A DNA stretch of 32,997 nucleotides from assembly GCA_028282025.1 (NCBI GenBank), contig JANQIT010000300.1, forward strand, positions 1 through 32,997, in the 5' to 3' direction. A program made the translations under genes and the position numbers. Source of the DNA: Hwanghaeella sp. Lineage in GTDB: Bacteria; Pseudomonadota; Alphaproteobacteria; UBA8366; Aestuariispiraceae. Below, piece after piece: positions 27,641-32,997 of the stretch. The stretch's first letter is position 1. Every line of letters begins with the position of its first letter. The notes under the pieces are model-generated. The model saw nothing but the letters and a program-made list of their open reading frames with translations, was not told the origin of the DNA and made no database searches.

Positions 27641-28353
27641 ATGTCGGTATTTGCGGACCGGATCGGGACCAAGGCGGAATTCGCCGAACTGGGGGCGCTC
27701 CTGGCCGGGGCGGGAAAGCAGCTGGCCGGTAAGGCCGGGACGTCGGTCAAGGTCCTGGGCTGGATCCTGACACTGCTGGCGGCGGGCTTGAGCTTGCTGG
27801 TGGGGGGCGGTGAGGAGGCCGCAACCGCCATCGCGAACAGCGCGCCCCGGACGCCGCCAATGGTGCAGCCCAGGCCGGGGCGCATGCTGAACCGGCAGGG
27901 AACCCTGCAACCGGACCGGCGGCGCTCGCCGGGATGGGCATTGCCATGGGCGACTGGTTGACCGTTTACCTGACAGGCATCCTACCCGCCGCGGCCGCCG
28001 GGTTCTTGGCCGGAATTGTTAAACCCATCGCCGCCGCCATGGATTGGGCGCTGTCGCTGAACCTCGGTGCGCTTGGCGGCGGTCTGATTGATGCGGCCTC
28101 CGCCTTACTCCGCCAACTGGCCGAATGGTCGGCTGTGCTGGAGAAGGGGGGTTTCGGCGCACTCGGTGCTGACGGCGGTTGGAGCCGGGATTTCTTTGGC
28201 GGGCTGTCGGCGGGCCTCGATGCGGTCAAAGCCGCCCTGTTGGAAAAGACGCCGGTCAAATCCGTTGCGGGTGTTCTCAACGCCGTCCCCGGGGCTTTGG
28301 CCGCGGTGCCGCTGGGTGTTTGGTTGGAGAAGGCGGGGAGGGCGAAAGCCTAA
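27641..28353 (+). pseudogene. Frameshifted gene for a hydrophobic protein of unknown function
   Basis: A good start (ATG 27641 after AAAGGGGGG) opens a frame with an amphipathic and hydrophobic N-terminus (KVLGWILTLLAAGLSLLVGGG). Near 27847 the protein-like composition leaves this frame and continues in the -1 frame (PDAANGAAQAGAHAEPAG, then GDWLTVYLTGILPAAAAGFLAG) up to the TAA at 28351-28353. One missing C in the CCCC run at 27845-27848 would join the halves into a protein of about 237 residues. The first frame ends alone at 27961. It could be a mutation, a sequencing error or, less likely, programmed slippage. The product has no family that I recognise. Its stop codon overlaps that of the giant convergent gene. 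Confidence 0.55.
27934..28353 (+). CDS. Downstream half of the frameshifted gene, as an independent open frame
   Basis: 139 codons from ATG 27934. It is rich in Ala, Gly and Leu with at least one clear membrane-like helix (VYLTGILPAAAAGFLAGIV, about 9-27) and further amphipathic helices (LGALGGGLIDAASALLRQL). In-frame protein-like codons extend upstream of the ATG to about 27847, which is why I read it as the rear part of the gene starting at 27641. If the frameshift is real this piece could still be made from its own ATG, but no ribosome site is evident. Function unknown. Confidence 0.4.
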   Translation: MGIAMGDWLTVYLTGILPAAAAGFLAGIVKPIAAAMDWALSLNLGALGGGLIDAASALLRQLAEWSAVLEKGGFGALGADGGWSRDFFGGLSAGLDAVKAALLEKTPVKSVAGVLNAVPGALAAVPLGVWLEKAGRAKA

Positions 28354-31300
28354 CCCTCACCATCGTTTGTTGTCGTCAACGCGCCGGACCCCAGCGTGAA
28401 GCCGGAACCGCCGCCGCCTCCGCTCCCGCCCGATCCAGGGGGCGGTGGGAACGGCGGTTTAGGCGGTCCGCCCTTCGGCGTCGCCGCTGTCCGCTTTTTC
28501 CTTCTGGCGCGTTTCTTGGTGTGGCCGGCAGAGGTGCCGGTGCCTCCAGGGTCTCCCGGTGGGGTCGCAACACGCTTTCGCTTCAAATCGGTGTCGGACG
28601 AGGAAGCACCCCCTTCGCTTTCATCGCCGCTGCTCTCGATCTCGCTGTCATATTCGCTGCCCAGGTCGCTGTCATCTTCGCCATCCGAATCGTAGATGGG
28701 AGCGGTTGACGGCGGGGGAGCGATTGGCGCGAAGGGTACACTGTTGTAGCTGGTGGGGTGCGAAACGCCGCCGCCCCCGAATGCTGCATGCACGGTGGGG
28801 GCGCTGAACACCGGCGGATAGGGAGCGTGGCCGCTGGGGGCGCCGGGAAGCGCGGGTGTATGGCCCGCATGCGATCCAAGCGGTACGCCGCCGGGCATGG
28901 CCGATGCGCTGCCGCCGCCCATCGTTGCAGGACTGCCGGGCGGCGGGACCAGCGCGGGCGGCGCCGAGGTTGCCGCGGAGTAGCCGGAAGGCGCGGCCGG
29001 AACTGTCTTGGCTCCGCCCAGAGATCCTGAACCGCCCATGGACTTCGCGCCGCCGCCTCCACCCGCTGCGCCGGAGTGGCTGCCGCCGCCGGACCCGCTA
29101 CCGGACCCGCTACCGGTTCTGGGGCCTGTGCCGCCTCCGCCGGTTGAGGGGCCGCCGCCACCGCCGCCACCGCCGCCGCCACTGCCGCTACCGGATGCGC
29201 CGCTAGCCATCGGCGTTCTGGGGCCCAGCGTCACCTTGGATGGGGTGGAGCGCGACAACCTGCTGGAAATGTCGGTCGCCTTGATCTTGTTGGCGATGGC
29301 GGGTGCGGCGAGATCGCCGATCTGCTTGAACCTTGTGAAGTCGGTTCTGGACGCCACGGCGGCGACCATGGCGTCGTTCTCGGCATCGGTGAGTTCCGGG
29401 AACACCATCTCGAATATCTTCTTCAGTTTTTCTCTTTTCACTGTGTTGTTGGCCATGTTGAATTGAAAACTCGATCCCAGGAATCCCCACGGGGATTGGC
29501 TTGTGTCCAACTCCGACCGCTTCTTCTCCGTGTCGGGCGATGCTACAGACGCACGGCCTTCATCCGCGCCATCCGCGACGGAAGAGCCGTCGTCCGCCGG
29601 GCCGCTGTGCGCTGCGGGTTTGGGTTTTGGGACGATTGCGCGCGGCGCCTGTGTCTGGACCGCTGAGTAGTCGATCTTCTTTTTCTCGGGCAGCGTGACC
29701 TCTCCGGAACCGGCGGCGGAACCGGCCTTCGCCAGACCTTCCGATGTCCAGGTCACGTTTCCGGCGTCGACCGCGCTGATCAGAGAGGCTTCGTCGAAGG
29801 CGCCCGGCGTTCGCGCCGTGCCGGCCGGCGCGCCGCCCGCTGCGAGCTTCTTCTCCGGGATTTTTGCTGCGCCTGCGGTCCGAACTTCGCCCGTGGCATG
29901 CCACTTGATCGGCGTTCGGCGCGGAATTGTGACGATCCAAGGTTCCGCATCCACGATATCGACCAGCATGCCCCGGTCTTTCAAGGTCTGTTGGTCCACC
30001 TTGTAGACCTCATCCGGGTAGGAGACATCCACCGTCATCGTAACGGCAAGCGGCTGAAGGGGATCTTCTACGAAGTCCTTCACCCGAACTTCGAAGGCCG
30101 TGTAATAGATCGGATGATTGAACCTGCGTTCCTGCGGGGCGAGGTTGAGGTAGGCGTTCGCTCTCTGGCCGAGCTGGGTGAAACCGATCATATGGCCGCC
30201 GACGAAGACCTTCTCCGGCTTTCCGGTCAGGATGGTGTTTTCATCGTCTCCGAAATTACCGACCTTGGTGGCGAAGTCATTGCCGCTGGCGGTTGCGCGA
30301 TCCTCGCCGACGGTGGCTTTCGAAATTTTCGCCGACACCCGTTTCGGCCGGTCCGCCTTGAGCAGATGGTCGGCGAACTCTCCCCGGTTGGTGCTTGCGC
30401 CAAATCGTTCTTTGACCGTGCCGAATGGTGTCGGCAACGCCTGTGTGCCGGTGATGCCGATGAAGCCGTTCGTCGCGCCGGCGTCGGTTATCTCTTTCTC
30501 TTCATAGGTTTTGGCGGCCGCGCCCGCCGATTTGATGATGGTGAATGTCGGGGGCGACGCCCGGTATGCGATTCGCTCTTCGCCGTCCGGGCCGGACTCG
30601 TAGCCGATGGTGACTTTGTATTTGTTCTCGACGGGTTTGAATTTCTCCCCCAATGCTTTGGCGGTCATGGTCTTGGCGACAATCATGGATTCGACTTTGC
30701 TGCGCGCCGCCAGCTTTCGTTCGTCCGGGGACATCCGGGCGATGTCTTCGTCTGACGGTTCGTCGCCGGTCTCCATTTCGACGCCGGTCGCGTTCATGAT
30801 CGCGGCCAGCAGATCGCCGAGATCCTCCAGACCCTCTTGCGCCTCGGCGACGGCCTTGCCGCCGGCGGCCCCGGTTGTGGAGCTTCCGGCTCCCGGGCCG
30901 GGGGACGGCCCCGCCGCCGGCTTCGTGTTGTCGTCCATCCCGCGGACATCGTCCCGCACTTCCCCGACAAGGGCGCGCGCCTTGGCGATCTTCTGGGTAA
31001 CGGCTTTTTTCTCGTCGGGATCTTCAAGCTTGGCCGTTTCCTCCGACGCCTTGTCCAGAAAGATCGAAACGGCTTGCTTCGGTTCGGGGTTGACGATGAC
31101 CTTGGCGGCGGCCCCCTCGCCCTGAACATAGACGCGGTGCGTTTCTCCGTCGCGAGTTTTGAAAGTATCCGACAACCGCGCGTTCGCCGCCTCCTTGTCG
31201 GTTGGGGCGGTGTCTTCCCCGTCGCCCTTCTTGCGCTTGCCGGTCAGTTTGCCGACGGCGGCCTTGGCCAGGCTGACGAATTTGGTGATGACGAAATCGA

Positions 31301-32997
31301 TGGCTTTATCGACCGGGGTACGGACCGTATCGATGGCTGCCTGGACGCGGGTCGCTATCCCGCTGAGGCCCACAAAATCCGCCATCGCGGTGATCACGAT
31401 GGGAAGCGATTGGGTCAGGCTTTCGTCCACCTTGCCGATGGCGGCCTGAAGCTGACCCTTGGCGATTTGCAGGGTCGCCTTGCTGATCGATGCGATCAGT
31501 TGGAGGATCCGTTTGGCGTTTTCGATCAATGCCTGGATGGCCTGAATGGCGGCGATGATTTGGCCGACAATCGGTGGGGCGAACTTCTCTATGAAGGCCG
31601 CGATAATCTTGGTGGCGATCCAACTGCTGACCGATTGAATGATCGCGTTGCGGATCTCGCCGGCCTTTTCCTTCAGGTCGTTCCAGACCGCCATCGGCCC
31701 TTCGGTAACCAGTACTTTGATCTCGTGCACCACATATTCGACGATGGCGACATTGCGTTCGCCGACCAGATCGACCGCGCGTTGGCGCATATATGAATAG
31801 GTCAGGCCGAGAACCTGCAGGGTCAGCATGAAGATCGATTTCAGGTTCCAGGTTTTTGGAAGCTCGATCCCTTTTTCCGCGAGCTTTCCGAACAGCCATT
31901 CGAAGGCCGATTCCTTAAAGCTTTGCAGAATGTGGGAGGAGAATTTCTTCACGCCCCCGACGCCGGCCTTGATCAGATTGCCCGCGAATCGGATCGGGCG
32001 CTTGACGATGTCCATAAAGGCGCTCTTGGCATTCCGGAAAATCTCCAGCAGCGGTTCCGGCGGAACCCCGGCGGCTTGGCACGCTTCGCAGAACAGCATC
32101 ATGGGCAGATTGTTGAAATTACCCGTTACAATCGCGCTGGCCAAGGTCAGGCCGACGGCGATGGCGACCTTGTAGGCGGCGGCGACAATCTTCACGCCGG
32201 CTTCCAGCGTCGCGAAGGTGGAATTCACCGTGTCCACCAGTGTGCTGACCACGTTGTTAACGATCTGGGTGGCGGCGTCCACGACATTGTCGATGGCCGC
32301 GAGCAGCTTTTTCCGGATACCCGGGAATGCAACCAGGGCGACGCTGAGGAATTTCTTCAGGACAGCGGCATAGGCTTTAATGATGCCCGTCACCAGCTTT
32401 CCGGCCATTTTCAGAACGGCCACGACAGCCTTGCGCGCGGCTTCCAGAATGCCGGTCACCACCGAAGTGACGGTATCGATCAGCTTGGTCAGAGCTTTCT
32501 TCAAGGCGTTGAAGATCTTGGAGAAGAAATCGCCGATCTTCTGCCACCACTTGCGTTTCTTCTTCTTACGCTCGGCCTCCTTTCGTTTCTCCTCGGCTTC
32601 CTTCTGTGCTTCCTGACGCTTGGCGTTCGCCTGGGCCTCGCCCTTGGCCGCTTCGTCGTCCGCCTTCTTCTGATGATCGGCGATGGTTTGGTCGATCTTC
32701 CGGCGGTGCGCCGAATGGGCCTCGTTGGCGTTCTTGTTGTAGGTATCGACCGTCTTCTGAGTCTCGGACTTGGCGGACGCCTTGTGACCGGCGATCTTGG
32801 CGCGGCCGTCCGCGACGGCCTTGTCCTGACGCGCATTGGCGTTTTCCGTCGCCTCGGCGGCTTTTTGCTGGGCGTCGGCAAGTTTCTGCGCCCGGTCGCG
32901 GTCGTGCTGCTCGGTCGCCTTGGCGACCTGCTGACGGGACTGACCCAAGGTCGCGTCCATTCCGACCTCCATGCGCTGGTCCGTCCCCTGGCGCAGA
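28350..32997 (-). CDS. Giant eCIS-associated effector-like protein with nuclease-like region, 5' end outside window
   Basis: Open from the window edge to TAG 28352-28350; the first in-frame ATG is at 32972 (1540 codons), and residues below count from it, but the frame continues off the edge. Order: charged coiled coil rich in A/K/E/Q (1-140); long run of amphipathic helices (about 140-580), with GNLIKAGVGGVKKF, FEWLFGKLAEKGIELPKTWNL and TLQVLGLTY, which I recognise from giant DUF4157-containing proteins of extracellular contractile injection systems; linker; nuclease-like region (about 780-1015); short helical domain (about 1160-1240); Gly/Ser/Pro-rich tail; acidic tract (1428-1462); basic clusters KRKR (1464-1467) and KKRARRKKR (1486-1494). 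DUF4157 itself would be upstream, outside the window. The effector role is inference. Confidence 0.85.
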   Translation of the reverse strand, partial: LRQGTDQRMEVGMDATLGQSRQQVAKATEQHDRDRAQKLADAQQKAAEATENANARQDKAVADGRAKIAGHKASAKSETQKTVDTYNKNANEAHSAHRRKIDQTIADHQKKADDEAAKGEAQANAKRQEAQKEAEEKRKEAERKKKKRKWWQKIGDFFSKIFNALKKALTKLIDTVTSVVTGILEAARKAVVAVLKMAGKLVTGIIKAYAAVLKKFLSVALVAFPGIRKKLLAAIDNVVDAATQIVNNVVSTLVDTVNSTFATLEAGVKIVAAAYKVAIAVGLTLASAIVTGNFNNLPMMLFCEACQAAGVPPEPLLEIFRNAKSAFMDIVKRPIRFAGNLIKAGVGGVKKFSSHILQSFKESAFEWLFGKLAEKGIELPKTWNLKSIFMLTLQVLGLTYSYMRQRAVDLVGERNVAIVEYVVHEIKVLVTEGPMAVWNDLKEKAGEIRNAIIQSVSSWIATKIIAAFIEKFAPPIVGQIIAAIQAIQALIENAKRILQLIASISKATLQIAKGQLQAAIGKVDESLTQSLPIVITAMADFVGLSGIATRVQAAIDTVRTPVDKAIDFVITKFVSLAKAAVGKLTGKRKKGDGEDTAPTDKEAANARLSDTFKTRDGETHRVYVQGEGAAAKVIVNPEPKQAVSIFLDKASEETAKLEDPDEKKAVTQKIAKARALVGEVRDDVRGMDDNTKPAAGPSPGPGAGSSTTGAAGGKAVAEAQEGLEDLGDLLAAIMNATGVEMETGDEPSDEDIARMSPDERKLAARSKVESMIVAKTMTAKALGEKFKPVENKYKVTIGYESGPDGEERIAYRASPPTFTIIKSAGAAAKTYEEKEITDAGATNGFIGITGTQALPTPFGTVKERFGASTNRGEFADHLLKADRPKRVSAKISKATVGEDRATASGNDFATKVGNFGDDENTILTGKPEKVFVGGHMIGFTQLGQRANAYLNLAPQERRFNHPIYYTAFEVRVKDFVEDPLQPLAVTMTVDVSYPDEVYKVDQQTLKDRGMLVDIVDAEPWIVTIPRRTPIKWHATGEVRTAGAAKIPEKKLAAGGAPAGTARTPGAFDEASLISAVDAGNVTWTSEGLAKAGSAAGSGEVTLPEKKKIDYSAVQTQAPRAIVPKPKPAAHSGPADDGSSVADGADEGRASVASPDTEKKRSELDTSQSPWGFLGSSFQFNMANNTVKREKLKKIFEMVFPELTDAENDAMVAAVASRTDFTRFKQIGDLAAPAIANKIKATDISSRLSRSTPSKVTLGPRTPMASGASGSGSGGGGGGGGGGPSTGGGGTGPRTGSGSGSGSGGGSHSGAAGGGGGAKSMGGSGSLGGAKTVPAAPSGYSAATSAPPALVPPPGSPATMGGGSASAMPGGVPLGSHAGHTPALPGAPSGHAPYPPVFSAPTVHAAFGGGGVSHPTSYNSVPFAPIAPPPSTAPIYDSDGEDDSDLGSEYDSEIESSGDESEGGASSSDTDLKRKRVATPPGDPGGTGTSAGHTKKRARRKKRTAATPKGGPPKPPFPPPPGSGGSGGGGGSGFTLGSGALTTTNDGEG
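28491..28583 (-). other. Two basic clusters resembling nuclear localisation signals
   Basis: Encodes KRKR and, 18 residues later, KKRARRKKR near the C-terminus of the giant protein, with Pro/Gly/Thr between them. The pattern matches classical monopartite/bipartite nuclear import signals, which bacteria normally have no use for; nucleic-acid binding is the alternative. Confidence 0.55.
28587..28691 (-). other. Acidic Asp/Glu/Ser tract in the giant protein
   Basis: Residues 1428-1462 are almost entirely D, E, S and G (for example DSDGEDDSDLGSEYDSEIES). It sits immediately before the basic clusters. Such SD/SE repeats look like casein kinase 2 sites of eukaryotic nuclear proteins; charge neutralisation of the basic tail before export is another possibility. 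Confidence 0.6.
29046..29204 (-). repeat. Low-complexity Gly/Ser-rich repeat in the giant protein
   Basis: Codes for runs of glycine (ten in a row around residue 1269) and GSGSGSG. At DNA level there is a 12-bp tandem pair GGACCCGCTACC at 29091-29102 and 29103-29114, and several GCC/ACC triplet runs, so the length may vary between strains. Confidence 0.7.
30090..30194 (-). other. DNA/RNA non-specific endonuclease-like active-site motif
   Basis: Residues 927-961 of the giant protein: H927 in GGHMIG, N943 and Q947 in NLAPQ, N952 in RRFN and E961 in YYTAFE. The order and spacing match the GH...NLxPQ...N......E motif of the DNA/RNA non-specific endonuclease superfamily (His as general base, Asn as metal ligand). 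The usual DRGH is VGGH here. Confidence 0.6.

Noticed and set aside
29898-31796. Long plus-strand open frames (29898-30755 and 30837-31796) opposite the giant gene
   Set aside because: They are antisense shadows: the minus strand carries continuous domain-like sequence and the plus frames have no recognisable motif or ribosome site.

Overview
The window looks like a chromosomal piece of a high-GC marine-type alphaproteobacterium, probably near Rhodospirillales. The reasons are the LepA sequence, the alphaproteobacterial style of the transporters (PotABCD-type ABC, DctPQM-type TRAP) and a gene set for degrading a plant/algal organosulfonate. This lineage call is inference; there is no rRNA in the window.

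Layout. 1-1.4 kb: 3' end of lepA facing a small two-helix membrane protein. 1.58-1.67 kb: tRNA-Ser(GGA). 1.7-4.1 kb: a visibly AT-richer stretch holding one DUF2971 gene and otherwise no convincing genes. 4.1-5.7 kb: a GMC flavin oxidoreductase. 5.8-12.4 kb (minus strand): a catabolic operon in the order enolase-superfamily enzyme, FAD amine oxidase-like enzyme, PotD/A/B/C-type ABC importer, divergent from a MocR-type regulator at 12.5-14.0 kb. A three-part sequence element is repeated with identical spacing in front of the enolase gene and in front of the binding-protein gene, and is the best candidate for the MocR operator. 14.1-16.7 kb: parvulin, VOC protein, bicupin and a Prx5-type peroxiredoxin; the last two are divergent and carry a matched pair of 14-bp palindromes. 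16.8-17.9 kb: iron-type alcohol dehydrogenase.

17.9-27.5 kb: a cluster that reads as complete 2,3-dihydroxypropane-1-sulfonate (DHPS) catabolism. It has a LacI-type regulator (HpsR-like) with two palindromic operators in the divergent promoter region, a small membrane protein, a TRAP transporter (HpsKLM-like), a HisD-like DHPS 3-dehydrogenase (HpsN), an SDR and a zinc dehydrogenase (HpsO/HpsP-like, proposed to interconvert DHPS enantiomers), two-subunit sulfolactate sulfo-lyase (SuyA, SuyB) and a universal stress protein. Together they would import DHPS, oxidise it to sulfolactate and split it to pyruvate and sulfite.

27.6-33.0 kb: a frameshifted hydrophobic gene meets tail-to-tail a giant minus-strand gene (over 1540 codons, open at the window edge). 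The giant protein has a charged coiled coil, a long amphipathic-helix region like that of giant proteins encoded in extracellular contractile injection system (eCIS) loci, a DNA/RNA non-specific endonuclease-like motif set, and a Gly/Ser/Pro-rich tail ending in an acidic tract and two basic clusters that resemble nuclear localisation signals. This is the most unusual object in the window: a candidate nuclease effector aimed at a eukaryotic nucleus.
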